Assembly (NCBI RefSeq): GCF_033807715.1
Contig: NC_084601.1
Location: 1,953,001-2,017,000 of the forward strand
Length of the DNA: 64,000 nt
Source of the DNA: Cololabis saira
Lineage: Eukaryota > Chordata > Actinopteri > Beloniformes > Belonidae
Direction of reading: 5' to 3'
This document shows positions 1 through 10,670 of this stretch, piece by piece. The translations under genes were made by a program, and so were the position numbers. Each line of letters begins with the position of its first letter. Positions within the stretch are counted from its first letter, which is position 1. The notes under the pieces were generated by a model. It was not told the DNA's origin and did no database searches. It saw nothing but the letters and a program-made list of their open reading frames with translations.

Positions 1-848
1 ATCGATTATTTCCTTAATTGACAGTTGATAACCTTATCGAACGATCATCGATTATTTGATAAGCGGCGTTTTTCCCCCATCTGAGATACAAAATCCGAGA
101 TTTTTTTTGCTTATATAAAATACAAAGGACATTTTAATGTATTCCTTAATCAAATATTTATTTGATACAAAAGTAACAAAAAGACATTTTTGTACCACAA
201 GGAATATAATATAAAGTGCACTTCAAGGCTATTAGTAGTAGCAGCAGCCATAATAGTGTCATTTGTGTCAAGCAAATTTTAAGTTCTAGTTACGTTTTAA
301 GTTAGAGTTTTGGCAGTGTTCAAAATAAAATGATGAGACCTGCTGTATTGGAGCACATTTTCTTTTAGTTAAAAGTGTAGCGGGGACAGATGTTTAGAGA
401 AACCTATGTATGTACCGGGTGAAGGCTGATTTATGGTTCCGCGTTACAACAACGCAGAGCCTACGCCGTAGGCTACGGCGGCGGCTCTGCGTCGATTTAA
501 GGCGGAACCATAATTCAGGCTTTAGGGGAGCATATCGGAGAACAACCAGAAGAATATAGAGTGGATTAAAAAAAAAGGTTAAGCACTGACCTACATGTGT
601 CTCCCGTCTGGGCCATTGCAGACTCATTGCCTGAACATGATATTACTAAAACCGTCTCTTTCTTCTAACTTTATGTGCGCGCCGCGGCGTGTTGTGTCGC
701 ATTAAATGTGGTCCGGGCGTAATACCAGCTGGTGAAATTAAACGAAAAAAATAAATAAATAAATAGATTAATTGTAATCGTTAATTTTAATCGGGTAATT
801 TCATAACGGCAATTAATCAAAAATCGATTGATTGTTAACATCCCTATT
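1..848. mobile_element. AT-rich hAT-like element, left end outside window
   Basis: The stretch is full of ATCGATT/AATCGAT and TTAATT motifs at both of its sides (1-60 and 770-840) and stops at an end that reads, on the - strand, TAGGGATGTTAACAATC. Terminal sequences of this TAGGGATG type are common on fish hAT-family non-autonomous elements. The partner terminus is beyond the window, so neither a TIR pair nor a TSD can be verified. The retroviral integrase remnant starts directly to its right. No coding capacity is seen. Confidence 0.4.
420..524. mobile_element. Small palindromic GC-rich MITE
   Basis: The ends are imperfect inverted repeats: the left reads GGCTGATTTATGGTTCCGC and the right, reverse-complemented, reads GCCTGAATTATGGTTCCGC. 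The centre (about 451-491) is a hairpin of CGCAGAGCC and GGCTCTGCG arms around CTACGCCGTAGGC. It sits inside the AT-rich element, so it is a nested insertion. A Harbinger-type origin is a guess from general resemblance. The open frame on the - strand here is a by-product of the palindrome. Confidence 0.6.
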
Positions 849-1656
849 AGCTACTGTGAGTGCGTCAGCTGTTTTGGCCGGGACTATTTCAACCCATTTG
901 GATAAGGAGTCAATTAACACTAGGCAATACTTGTATTGCCCACTTCTGGACAGCTCAATGAAATACATATGGATAACTTCAAATGGATAGGCCCCTTGGG
1001 GACACTGACCTCTTTTAGGTCTCATATTGCCTTGCGTTGTGCCTGCAACATGTTAGGCAGCTCCTACAAAAAATTTTAAAGTAGGTATTTAGACCTGGTG
1101 ATGTATGGAATATTTCATGTACCATACTCTGCATCCCTCCTGTTGAGACATGGGATTTCCCATGGCTCAATTCAGCCAGTAGGGGGAGCAGATTTTTTGG
1201 GAGTACTGGTTTGTTTTGCACTACATAGAGGCCTTCTATAGTTACAGTAGCACCTTCATTTAGCCAAATGTCTTTCTCTCTTTGCGGAGCATTGTTTTGC
1301 ATGTCAATTAAAATTTGGGTTGGAATGGTGTCCATTTGTGTGCTGGTCATGATGTCAGTTGTGGTTTTTTGAGCTGCGGCTTTGGCCGCTTCATCTGCTT
1401 TGGCGTTTCCTTTGGTGATTCTGTCGATTCCTTTGGTGTGAGCCCTGCATTTGCATACTGCTTTTTCTTTGGGGAGCAGTACTGATTTGAGGAGTTCTTT
1501 CAATAAGGCTGCATGTTCCACTGGTTTCCCTGTGGATACCTTCATTCCTCGCCGGTTCCATTGGGCGGAGAATACATGGAGAACCGAGTGTGCATATTGG
1601 CTGTCTGTGAATATTGTGACTATTTCTCCTTCAAACAGTTGACAGGCTTTTGTCAA
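846..1656 (-). pseudogene. Retroviral RNase H and integrase remnant
   Basis: The frame 1656-1015 contains the RNase H segment TDSQYAHSVL and, further on, HTKGIDRITKGNAKADEAA. It then enters the integrase HHCC zinc-binding region, visible as spaced His residues followed by CRSCLTC. A second frame (1025-846) continues into the integrase core with the segment LIDSLSKWVE. The position expected to hold the first catalytic Asp of the DDE triad is Tyr (HMYFIEL). The sequence ends near 846 where another element begins, so the third catalytic residue and C-terminal domain are absent. Confidence 0.8.
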
Positions 1657-1821
1657 GGCTTGGATTTCTGCAGATTGAGCTGATTGGTTGGACGGCAGTA
1701 TTTCAGCATGCAGAACTTCGTGACTACTGCATAACCGACTTGGTTCTTTCCTTCAGGTCAGTTTGAGGCTGATCCATCTACATAGACATATGTGCTGTCT
1801 GGGATGGGCGTGTCTAGTAGG

Positions 1822-3200
1822 TCAGGTCTTGGTTTGCAACAGCTGTCTGTTCTTTCCACACAGTGATGAGGGTCGCCGTCTTCTTCTGTGGGGAGAAGTG
1901 TGGCTGGATTCAGAGTGTTGCATCTCTGCAACATCAGGTGTGGTTGGGATAGCAGTGTTGCAGTAATTGACAGGCGACATGAACGACATTTTAGTGCTGG
2001 TGATTAGCATATCAACAGCATGTGGCACTTTTAGGGTTAGGGGGTGAAACAACACCAGTTCAGCTGAGGCCTGGATGGCCAATGCAGCTGCGCACACTGC
2101 TCTAACACAAGAAGGCAGTGCAGCTGCTACTGGGTCCAACCTTTTGGAGTAGAATGTCTGTAGTAGCACTGAGGTCATGAATGTACCTTTACAGTCTACT
2201 GTCTGGATGAATGCCTTGTTGTAGTTTGGTAGGGCCAGGACTCCAGAGTTCAGGATCACAGTCTTCACCTCCTCAAATGCTTGGGTGCCTTCTGGGGTCC
2301 ATGGAATGGGGTCTTTCATTGACATTTCCACGGTGTAGATGAGATCCAACAGTGGTTGTGTGAGCTCTGCAAAGTTTGGGATCCAGCTTCTGCAATAATT
2401 GGTTAATCCTAGGAATGCCATCATCTGCTTTTTGTTAGTGGGTTTTGGGCAATTTCTGATGGCTTCCCTCCTGTTTTCGGTCAGGCTCTTTCCTGCTTGA
2501 GAGACATTGTGTCCAAGGAAAACCACTTCCTTCTGGCAGAATTGGAGCTTCTTTAATGAGGCTTTGTTTCCAGTTTCCTCTAGGTGTTTTAGCAGAGCAA
2601 TTGTTTCTTCTTTGCATTCTTCTTCTGTTGGACTGGCTATTAGAATGTCATCTACATACACCAGAATCTGAGTCATTGGTGAGTGTTGATGTGTACTCAG
2701 ACATGCCATTATCTCCTGAGAAAAGATTGTTGGGCTATCACAAAAACCTTGAAGAAGAGGGGGTACATGTGTACTTGTGGCCTTCAAATGTGAAGCCGAA
2801 CCAGTGGCGGGCCTTTCGGTTCAGCGGGATGGAGAAGAAGGCGTTGCTGAGGTCTACCATGGTAAAATACTCTTGTTGGGGTTTTAGCTCGTTCAGCAAC
2901 GTGTATGGGTCTGATACACAGGGGGCCCTTGACTGGACAGCAGTGTTGACATGTCTGAGGTCTCCATGTTCCAGTTTCAGCCTTATTGACCGGAAAGATG
3001 GGGGTATTACACTCGCATGTGGGATCTTCAACTAGAACACCTGCTTTCACCATGTCTTCAATTACTGGTCTTATTCCTTCAATTGCATCTGGTTTTAATG
3101 GATATTGTTTTAGTCTGGTTCTATGAGAGGTCTTAGGTGTGATGACTACTTCCTTGGCTGTAGTCATCAGTCCTACATCGGTCTTTGATGCTGACCACAA
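1822..3200 (-). pseudogene. Retroviral reverse transcriptase and connection region, frameshifted
   Basis: Three overlapping frames make up one RT. The first (3200-2784) holds the N-terminal QYPLK and NTPIFPV segments. The second (3031-2738) has the palm segment FTMVDLSNAFFSIPL with the first catalytic Asp. The third (2787-1822) has the YVDD catalytic box followed by thumb and connection sequence with FLGLTNYCR. At least two frameshifts are therefore needed to read through, and the last frame drifts into a non-homologous tail. It cannot give an active enzyme as it stands. Confidence 0.85.
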
Positions 3201-3254
3201 GGTGGCTGGGACACCAGGGAAATCTTCTGCAGTGTGGCAGATGAGGTTCTGATG

Positions 3255-4175
3255 TCATTCTGTCAAATGGATCTTCGTCTGTGCCACGGTGGTCCAGCTG
3301 AGGGCTGTTCTCTTTACTAGGCCATATTCTCTGGACTCATATTCAGCGGTTTTTGGTCCAGTTTGTGTCCACTTCTTTTCTGACATACTCTTAAACGTGA
3401 ATGCTATTGGGCCTAGGTCTTTCCAGCGTCTCCCTGTTTTTTTGGAGAGGGAGATGTGTGGTGTGGTGTTTGACCAGAAACACCATAGGGTTCTTCTTGC
3501 TTTGGTGGGCATACTGACTGTAACCCATGCATCTCCACCGGTGGTGGTGAACAGGTGGTTAATTGTGAGTGTTTGGGGGCCCAAGTGTTCAAACTTGTGG
3601 TCGTACTGCTCGTCTCCAGGTCCAACTCTCATGGTGACGTGGAGAGGCCACTTGGTTTGATGTTCAACTTTTACTGCACTGATTTTGTCTTCCAAGGCGG
3701 TTACTACTGAACCGGGACCCCCAGGTATGGGGTCCAAGGTGTAGAACTTTTTTGGTTTTCCGGTCCCTTGGATCACATGGATGTTGGTCTCGTCACCTGG
3801 ATCATCAGTGGCTTTCCTAGCTTCTATCCCATCGTCGGTCAGGATTAGACTGATCTTTAATTTCAATAGGAGATCTCTCCCTAGAAGGTTCACTGGACAG
3901 TGTGGACTTAGCACAAACTCAGTTGTACTAACATCTCCGTCTTCGCCTTCGAAATCAATTGGTTTGGACCATGTCAGTAAACAGGTGTGGCCCCCCGCGG
4001 CGACTACTGTGATCAGCTTCTTTCCTGGCTCTACTCCTGGAGCTTTATCTTTCAGAACTGATTTGTCGGCACCGGAGTCACACAAAAACCTTATGACTTT
4101 TCTTGAGGGGCCTAATTTTAGGGTGTAATATGGCTTCTTTGGATCTGATGAGTATAGAGAGCACAATTGGGTCAA
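3255..4175 (-). pseudogene. Retroviral aspartic protease region of ERV pol
   Basis: The 306-codon open frame carries the retropepsin active site CDSGADKSVL (Asp near residue 33) and, about 65 residues later, the second hallmark LLGRDLL. Downstream it runs toward the RT in a different frame. The N-terminal side is lost where a DNA transposon begins at about 4195, so any gag part is missing. An open frame this long in otherwise broken pol may be partly chance. The protease assignment rests on the two motifs and their spacing. Confidence 0.8.
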
Positions 4176-4197
4176 GTCAAGGATGTCAACAGGGATA

Positions 4198-4823
4198 GCC
4201 CTTTTGCACTAGTCCCACCTCAGCTCGGTTCTACCCGCCACGGCCCCGTCTTGCGCTTTTGCACTAGGGGCTGAGACGGGTAGAGCCGCTCCAAGCCGAT
4301 ACTTTTTCTGTAACCATTCTGGCGAGGTTCTAACCGGGCTGAGCAGGGACTATTTCTGACGTCACTACCCTCCGCGCCACTGATTGGTCGGGGGGCGGGG
4401 GCGTCATCACCCTCCACGCCACTGATTGGTCGGGGGGCGGGGCCGTCAGACGTTTGAATCAGGAAGCGGGAGTCAGCGCGAGAGCGACCCATGGCTCGCG
4501 GCGATTTTATTATAAAGCGCAAAACGTCTGTTTGGTGATCCAACTCTGAGGTGCAGATGTTCATAAACCTGGTGGCTGACGAGAGAATTAAAAAAGGGAT
4601 GTAGACGGGCTGTTTTACACTCAGCCGCTCGCGGCTCCAGCTGATTTCTCATCAGCGCCGACATGAACAAAGCAGTTGCGCAATCGAGTACGTCACAGCA
4701 GCTTCTCCCCAACCTGCCCACTTCTCACCTGGCTGTGGAAAAACAAACGGGGACAAAACGGGTAGAGGCGGGTAGAGGCGTGACGAGCCGAGTCGGGCTC
4801 AGTAAGTACTAGTGCAAAAGGGC
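4198..4823. mobile_element. Harbinger-like deletion derivative with Myb/SANT remnant
   Basis: The two ends are inverted copies of CCCTTTTGCACTAGT. Inside, + strand codons at about 4551-4604 read MFINLVADERIKKGM then stop, which resembles the start of a Myb/SANT-like DNA-binding domain of the type found in PIF/Harbinger accessory proteins. A 46-bp GC-rich segment containing GCCACTGATTGGTCGGGG is present twice in tandem (about 4375-4443). No transposase remains. A TSD could not be settled. It interrupts or abuts the protease end of the ERV. Confidence 0.65.
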
Positions 4824-4828
4824 CATTA

Positions 4829-5218
4829 GAGATGAGTTTCCTCCGCAGGGTGGCTGGACGCTCCCTTAGAGATAGGGTGAGGAGTTCAGTCACCCGGGAG
4901 GAGCTCGGAGTCGAGCCGCTGCTCCTTCACATTGAGAGGAGTCAGCTGAGGTGGCTTGGGCATCTGTACCGGATGCCTCCTGGACGCCTCCCTAGGGAGG
5001 TGTTCCAGGCATGTCCCACCGGGAGGAGACCCCGGGGAAGACCCAGGACATGCTGGAGAGACTATGTCTGTCGGCTGGCCTGGGAATGTCTCGGACTCCC
5101 CTTGGAAGAGCTGGAGGAAGTGTCTGGGTTGAAGGAAGTCTGGGCATCCCTGTTGAGGCCGCTGCCCCCGCGACCCGGGAACGGATAAGCGGAAGAAGAT
5201 GGATGGATGGATTCACAC
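4829..5218 (+). mobile_element. 5'-truncated LINE 3' end (RTE/Rex-like)
   Basis: An open frame 4832-5188 encodes the C-terminal tail of a LINE reverse transcriptase. Recognisable segments are SFLRRVAGRSLRDRV, LRWLGHLYRMPPGRLPREVF and RRPRGRPRTCW. The stop is followed immediately by a GATG-rich tail (GGATGGATGG), the simple-repeat 3' end typical of fish RTE/Rex-type elements. The 5' portion is missing, as usual for LINE insertions. The protein is about 118 codons of what would be a much longer ORF. Confidence 0.8.
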
Positions 5219-5355
5219 ACAAAATCCAGCGATTCATCTTTAAAGCCAACCGCATAGGCTGTTCCTGAATCTGTCACAAGAGACTGTGAGTGCAAGTGTC
5301 CCAAACCAGCTTCAAATGAGCATTCATCAGCTTGAGGGATCTGATCTAGATCCAT
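5209..5355 (-). other. Unidentified - strand open segment beside LINE tail
   Basis: From an ATG at 5355 the - strand is open for about 47 codons before running into the LINE tail. It begins MDLDQIPQADECSFEAGLG. I do not recognise it. It could be upstream ERV sequence separated by the two insertions, part of another element, or chance. Its position just before the 15-bp duplicated target site at 5350-5364 means that the copy at 6097-6111 marks where its upstream flank continues. Confidence 0.25.
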
Positions 5356-5870
5356 CTTATTTTATTTTTATTTATTTATTTATTTATTTATTTTTTTTTT
5401 ACCTTGTCTGCACACATATTATTGATTGATACCATGACGGTAGAAACCAAAAGTGTATATATGTGCATTATTACTATATTTAATATATATACATATATAT
5501 ACGCACACATATGCGTACACATACATAAATATACACATACAAACCCAGTGTTTTTTTTTTTTTTGTTTTTTTTTTGAGGGGGAGGGGGGGGGTGACGACA
5601 TCCACTGCCAATCCAGGAAGCAGGAACACACGGAGACACACATCAAGCACTGGAAATCTGCAACAAAAAAAAACCACACACAAAGCACGAAACCGGCACG
5701 GAGCCAACCAAAACAATAACAGCAATCGACCTAAATCTTGAGATCTGATCGCAGTCTGAGCTAAGCTATCGCTATCGCTACCTAAACCCAAAAACTAGAG
5801 AGCCAGCATGCAGGTAAACAAGCCAGTGTGTATGTCTATGTGTGTGTGTGTGTGTGTATGTATATGATCA

Positions 5871-5942
<72 letters not shown>

Positions 5943-5962
5943 CATGTGACTAAGTGACTATA

Positions 5963-6001
<39 letters not shown>

Positions 6002-6111
6002 AATAAACCAAACAAAGCTCCACCTTAAGTGTATCTATAGTGGGGGAGGGGGGGGAGCAACCCCGCCACCCGCGAGACCAGAGGCCATCTTATTCCATCC
6101 ATCTTATTTTA
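5350..6111 (-). mobile_element. Poly(A)-tailed retroinsertion with 15-bp TSD
   Basis: The 15-mer ATCCATCTTATTTTA occurs exactly at 5350-5364 and again at 6097-6111. Between them the inserted DNA begins at its left with (TTTA)n and T-runs, which is an A-rich tail on the - strand. It contains the (TG)n arrays and ends at the right in GC-rich sequence that on the - strand starts GGAATAAGATGGCC. A long TSD plus an A-rich tail is the signature of LINE-mediated insertion. The donor (LINE 5' part, SINE or processed transcript) is not recognisable by eye. Confidence 0.7.
5838..5998. repeat. (TG)n microsatellites
   Basis: Dinucleotide TG runs, the longest about 5876-5937 and a second about 5969-5998, separated by imperfect TATG sequence. 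They lie within the poly(A)-tailed insertion. Confidence 0.95.
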
Positions 6112-6359
6112 GCATCAGCCACTGTGGATCAGATTTCCTCAGACACATTTTGAAGCACAGTCTGAACATGGTCTCCAAACTATATTATTTTGGATTTTCA
6201 ACCTCGCCAACTGAAGGACACCTTGTTCCTCTGAATGTGACATGTAAACTTGATTAAAAAGGTGATTGGTAGATTTCAGTCACACAACTCACAAAGTGAC
6301 GAATTCAAGCAATGATCATAAAAACAAATACTTGACTTCTGCCATCAAGTTTCAGCGAT

Positions 6360-6560
6360 GGTCTATCCATCTCTTCATGATCTATTCCAGCTTATTCCTA
6401 CTGAGGTTCATGGGAATCTTTAGGAGCCTATCCCAGCTGTCTTCTGTGAAAAGCCGGGGTCCGCCCTGGACAGGTCACCAGTCCATCACAGGGCCACATA
6501 TAGACAAACAATCACACTCTCACACTCACTCCGATGGGCAACTTATGATCCTCAATTAAG
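6360..6560. repeat. Common fish interspersed repeat fragment
   Basis: The text CCTATCCCAGCTGTCTTC, then GGACAGGTCACCAGTCCATC and ACAATCACACTCTCACACTC, follows the order of a very common fish LINE-tail-type repeat. Only a fragment is present and its ends are unclear. Between it and 7080 I see only AT-rich sequence. Confidence 0.55.
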
Positions 6561-7084
6561 GGGGTCCTATCCAACCAGTCACTGTGCTGCCTCATAAATG
6601 ATACAAACATACATGTACACACACACTAACACTGGACAATTTTCATCACGGTGAACACAGAAAGACACTGAAAACCGTCACCTCCACTTGTTTCTCTTCA
6701 ATGAAATTTGATATGATTTAATGAATGGCAAGAATTTCAGAAATCTTTACGTCTCTGGAAGAGAACACCCCCGTGCTCATTAATAAACACAACAGTCAAA
6801 ATCTGAGCAAGAATCTTTCCCTTTATTTTGTTTTTAATATGTTGCTAATTTTGCAAGAAGAAGAGCAAAATCATTTTACAATTTATTGGCCTCTTCATGA
6901 CATGAAAATAACAGAATGATCAAAAGGAACAAAAAAACAATTGATAAATAAACAACAGAACCAAAATTACAAATAATAGAAATTAAATGTAATTGCATGA
7001 ATTAAGTTATCAGGAAATGTTAATTTGAATTGTTCAAGTTAATAGTGCAACTTTAGATTTTTAAGAGACAAACACAACTCATTG

Positions 7085-7090
7085 TTTATT
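7085..7090 (-). terminator. Polyadenylation signal of left ZG16-like gene
   Basis: TTTATT on + is AATAAA on -, about 100 nt past the stop codon of the - strand lectin gene. It is the first canonical signal downstream. Confidence 0.55.
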
Positions 7091-7189
7091 ATTTCAGCTG
7101 CTCATGAAAATGCCCCCAAACAATCTAAATGATCATTTTGTGAATATATAGTAAAGTGGCTTTCTCATTTAAAGCCAGATCCCTGCTCT

Positions 7190-8003
7190 TTAGTGTCTAG
7201 CTGTGCTGTTGAAGGATGGATTAACAACAGCCCAGTGAGTCCCAATGGAGGTGATGGCTCCACGCACCCGACCGCTGATGAAGACCAGTTCTGCGTCTCT
7301 GTGTTCAGGGTACATGTTGAAGGAGTGACCATAAGGCTGGCCCGCGTACAGGGAGCGGCCCTGGTTGGTAGTGAAGACCACAGACTCCAGATAGTGACGG
7401 TACTTCCCAGACACCTGCACGATGGCTTCACCTTCATACAACTCTATTTCTTTGGCAGTTCCATAAGTGTAACCACCAACGGGAGACCAGACGAAGCCGT
7501 ATCGGAACTGGATGCTGTTGAAAGAAGGACAGAAAGAAAAATATGAATTAGAAAACGTTCTGTCTTGTCGAGTTTTAAGTGGAAATATCCATGCTTCAGT
7601 ATTGATTGTTTTTTTTTTATTTACCCTCGGATGTAGCTATTGTAGTTTTCCCATACTCTTATGGCAGTGATCCTTCCCTCTCCAGTGACGGTGTATGGGC
7701 TGCCACTTCCTGACCCCAGCGGTGGGGAGAATGAGTATTGAGGCCCGACTGCAAGAGGAAAGCACGTAAACGCCTCATTAGTGAGCTAACACCAGTACAT
7801 CTTTTCAACTGCAAAAGGATTAAACTTTCTGATCGTTGAATTTTTATTTTATGACACACGTCTGTAAGTCAAACACAAACTTAAGATCCACAATCGCTCC
7901 TTTTGAAGCCATTTTGGTGGATTGTGATCACATCTGCACAGAGACACTCACCCTCAGATGCAGCACAAACTGCCAGGAGTGCAAGAAACGCAACGAAAAG
8001 CAT
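7190..8003 (-). CDS. ZG16-like jacalin-domain secreted lectin (gene A, 3 coding exons)
   Basis: The coding exons on - are 8003-7952 (52 nt), 7748-7625 (124 nt) and 7514-7190 (325 nt), each with GT-AG borders, giving 166 aa. The start MLFVAFLALLAVCAA is a typical signal peptide, so the product is secreted or granule-stored. The rest is one jacalin-related beta-prism domain matching zymogen granule protein 16: SPPLGSGSGS, GRITAIRVWE, QFRYGFVW, VSGKYRHYLESVVF, LVFISGR and GTHWAV. ZG16 family lectins bind glycans of mucus, microbes or secretory-granule matrix. In ZG16 a GxxxD loop supplies a sugar-binding Asp. Here the equivalent position appears to be Thr (GAITSIG), so specificity may differ. 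The ATG lies two nt after an acceptor, so a 5' UTR intron precedes it. A paralogue sits head to head at 11029. Confidence 0.9.
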
Positions 8004-8097
8004 TCTGTGAAAAGAAATCCCGGTATGATTATTGTAGTCAGTATATTTGGTGTAAATCTCACATACTGTACAAGAAGGAAAATAATTAAATTCTTAC

Positions 8098-8165
8098 CTG
8101 TCAGATTAGTTGGGTTCTGAAGACAGTCAGAAGAGAGCAGACATGAGTGGACGAAGGCTCAGTCA
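8098..8165 (-). other. Non-coding 5' exon of gene A (approximate start)
   Basis: On - the sequence CTAATCTGACAG is followed by the donor GTAAGAATT at 8097. The matching acceptor TTTTCACAG lies directly before the ATG exon. The transcription start is inferred about 25-30 nt downstream of the TATA boxes and is not exact. Confidence 0.6.
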
Positions 8166-8184
8166 GTGTGTAACTGTGCTTGTA

Positions 8185-8240
8185 TATTTATACTGTATTT
8201 ATAGTAAAGTGTACGTTAAAGAAACCGGTAGAAACCGGTT
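8185..8240 (-). promoter_or_regulatory. Gene A core promoter: two TATA boxes and paired Grainyhead-type sites
   Basis: TATTTATA on + (TATAAATA on -) occurs at 8185-8192 and 8196-8203. About 20-40 nt further upstream, AACCGGT at 8223-8229 and the full palindrome AACCGGTT at 8233-8240 are spaced 10 bp apart. AACCGGTT is the consensus of Grainyhead-like factors, which drive epithelial genes. That would suit a mucosal lectin, but binding is inferred from sequence only. Confidence 0.5.
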
Positions 8241-8249
8241 TCATTGGTC

Positions 8250-9405
8250 ATTCCTTTAAACGTGTTACGGTTGCAAAAAGACAAAGGGATGTCACCTGTG
8301 GGAGGTACTTTCTGTCAAAGTGTGCATGCATACTTTATTTTTCGAAGCAAAGATGCCAGTAATATTTTAATCAAGGAAGTTCTGCAGGATGATCATGTAC
8401 ATGATACTGCTGCTCGTTATGGCCATGTCTCCGTCATGTTAACCAAATTCTGGTCAAAGTTGTGACAATAGTGACCTGTAAAGATGTCATTATAAATAAA
8501 CAGAATTAACAAAGTGCAAGTTATTTAATTAAAATACCACTGGAACCTTTTTTTTTAACTCTTTTTTTAGTCAATGTTTAAACCAAAATCCAGAAAACTG
8601 AGCACCCTTATTTCTTCACAAGGAATGAAACAGTTGGAGTCCCTCATCATATCGGTATGATTAATTGATCATCAGTAAGTGGACCACCTCTAGACAAACG
8701 GCAGTGTTGACAGCTTGCTGGTCTGGTTCATTCAGCAGTGCAGCATCACAATATGAAGCATCTTACACAAAATGATTGCATCCAGTTATTGCAGCTAAAG
8801 GTGGTTCAACAAGCTGTTGAATCCTGTTATGCACTTGGCTTTTCACACTCCATTTCTGCATTTCTGTACCAGCAATGTTGCTTGTTACATAAGCATCTGT
8901 GACAGGTAAAACAGCGTTATGTAATTATTACCATAGCTCTTGCTCCAAAGTGCCAGTGTGTAATTAAAGGAAAGTATTTTCAGAGCTCTTCCTGCAATCC
9001 AGTTCTTGTAATTAAAGGTAAAGTATTTATGGGAAGCTGGCACTGATAATGGAGGATTTACAAGAAGTGGTAATGCCAGTTTTACATCATACTACGTACC
9101 CGTATGTCGTATGACGTATTATAAGTCAAGGAAAGGAACAGTATCTTGCTGGCAACTAGCTTCCTTCATCTACCTGTCCCAAATGATGACATAAATTGTC
9201 ATCATTAAATAAAGTGTTTAAAAGCTAGTATCCATCTATGGAACTGCCTGAATCTAGTGCACTTATTACCTTGTGAATTCAGAAATTGAAAAAAAAAATT
9301 TAAATAAAAATCGAATTATTTGTAGGCAGGCGCAAAAGACGGTAAATGGTATTATTACCACTTCTTGTCCTTTTCACAATGAACTATACTATATATTTTT
9401 TTATT
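8250..9405. other. Intergenic sequence, nothing recognised
   Basis: This is AT-rich unique-looking sequence between the gene A promoter and a LINE-tail fragment. No plausible exon, RNA gene or TE protein was seen on either strand. Confidence 0.5.
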
Positions 9406-9409
9406 TAAT

Positions 9410-9525
9410 AATAGCTTGAGAGTCATGCTCTGGGTCTCTGGAAAGTGCCTAGAGATAACTGTATTGTATTGTTATAGACGCTATATAAATAAAATTGAAT
9501 AAAATTGAATTAAAAGGTTCCTGTA
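9410..9525 (+). repeat. LINE 3' tail fragment
   Basis: The order CTGGGTCTCTGGAAAGTGCC, then TTATAGACGCTATATAAATA and a tail of AAAATTGAAT units, is the reverse complement of the repeat start at 9624 and 34953. It is therefore the same LINE tail family on the + strand, very short. Confidence 0.65.
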
Positions 9526-9621
9526 ATATATTGCCATCATATGCACATAGACGTATGTTTTTAAAGAGTCCTGTAAGTAAAATATACATGCTTTGTATTT
9601 GACCATTTTTTTTCATCAGTT

Positions 9622-10080
9622 TCAATTCAATTCAATTCAATTTTATTTATATAGCGTCTAATACAACAAATGTTGTCTCTAGACGCTTTCCAGAGATCCA
9701 GAACATGAACATAAACATAAACATAAACCCCCGAGCAATTATTACATAAACAATGGCAGGTAAAAACTCCCCTAGTGGGAGAAAAGCCTTAAGCCAAACA
9801 GTGGCAAGAAAAACTCCCCTTTAGGAGGGAAGAAACCTGGACCAGGACCAGGACCATAAGGGGGAACCCTCCTGCTGGAGGACAGACTGGGGGAGTCGGG
9901 GACATCAGCAGCACACAGCAGGCAGGTGGAAGCAGCAGCGGGATGATCGGGGGGGGGGGGGCCTTCAGCAGCACACAGCAGACATCCACGTAGGCAGGTG
10001 GAAGCAGCAACGGGATGACCGGGAATGGGAGGCGGACCGGGACCGCATCAGTGTCTGCCAGTAAGTTAAAAAAATCAAAT
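9622..10080 (-). mobile_element. L2-like LINE 3' end, reverse orientation
   Basis: It begins with TTCAATTCAATTCAATT and TTTATTTATATAGCGTC, a fish LINE tail read backwards. It continues through AAAACTCCCCTAGTGGGAG and AACTCCCCTTTAGGAGGG segments shared with the copy at 34953. No RT codons remain here. GC-rich variable text with GCAGCACACAGC repeats follows. A second tail-like segment (TTTATTCATATAGCAC) starts near 10088 and runs to about 10170. Confidence 0.65.
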
Positions 10081-10670
10081 CCAATCAAACTTTATTCATA
10101 TAGCACTTTTTTTTTTACAATAAAATGCAGCACAAAGTGCTTTACAGAGAAAATAAAATCAATTGCACCCATCACCCACTAACCCTGATCCCTATCAATG
10201 ATAAAAAATAATCAGAGATTAAAAGAAATAATAACATGACAAAATGGTACTTTGTTTTTGTGAAGATAAAGGTGAAATAAAGAAAATAAATGAATAGAAA
10301 ATATAGGAAAAAAAAGCAAGTGAATAAATAAAAATTGTAGTTACAAGATCATTTTTTAATATGCTGTGTCTTTGCTTAAAATATCAATTGAAAAGGTATT
10401 AAAAATTTTGATTTGAAGAATATTTCATTTTGGACTCTTTAAAACTCAAGAATATTTATCTTTTCTCTTCCTGGGCGGGGTGAGGATACGGATGAACGCT
10501 CAACGGGGCATGTGCTCGTGTTCCTGGAAAAGGAGTGAAGAATGCTGCTCGACAGAACAAGGACAGTATCAGATTTAACTACCTGTTTCTGGGCAGCCAA
10601 TGGCATGCAGGAAAGAAACCCACGGATGGGAATGACCATCACATTATGCAGGAATGCATACTGCGGGCGT

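Larger units (their letters stand above)
845..4194 (-). mobile_element. Endogenous retrovirus pol remnant (PR-RT-RH-IN)
   Basis: Read on the - strand, the region encodes in canonical order an aspartic protease, reverse transcriptase, RNase H, an integrase zinc-binding segment and the start of the integrase core. The order and the RT style (QYPLK segment, YVDD box) fit a gamma/epsilon-like retroviral pol rather than Ty3/gypsy. Frames change several times and stops occur, so it is dead. No gag, env or LTR was found. The right side is cut by a DNA transposon at about 4195 and the left ends at the AT-rich element near 845. Confidence 0.85.
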
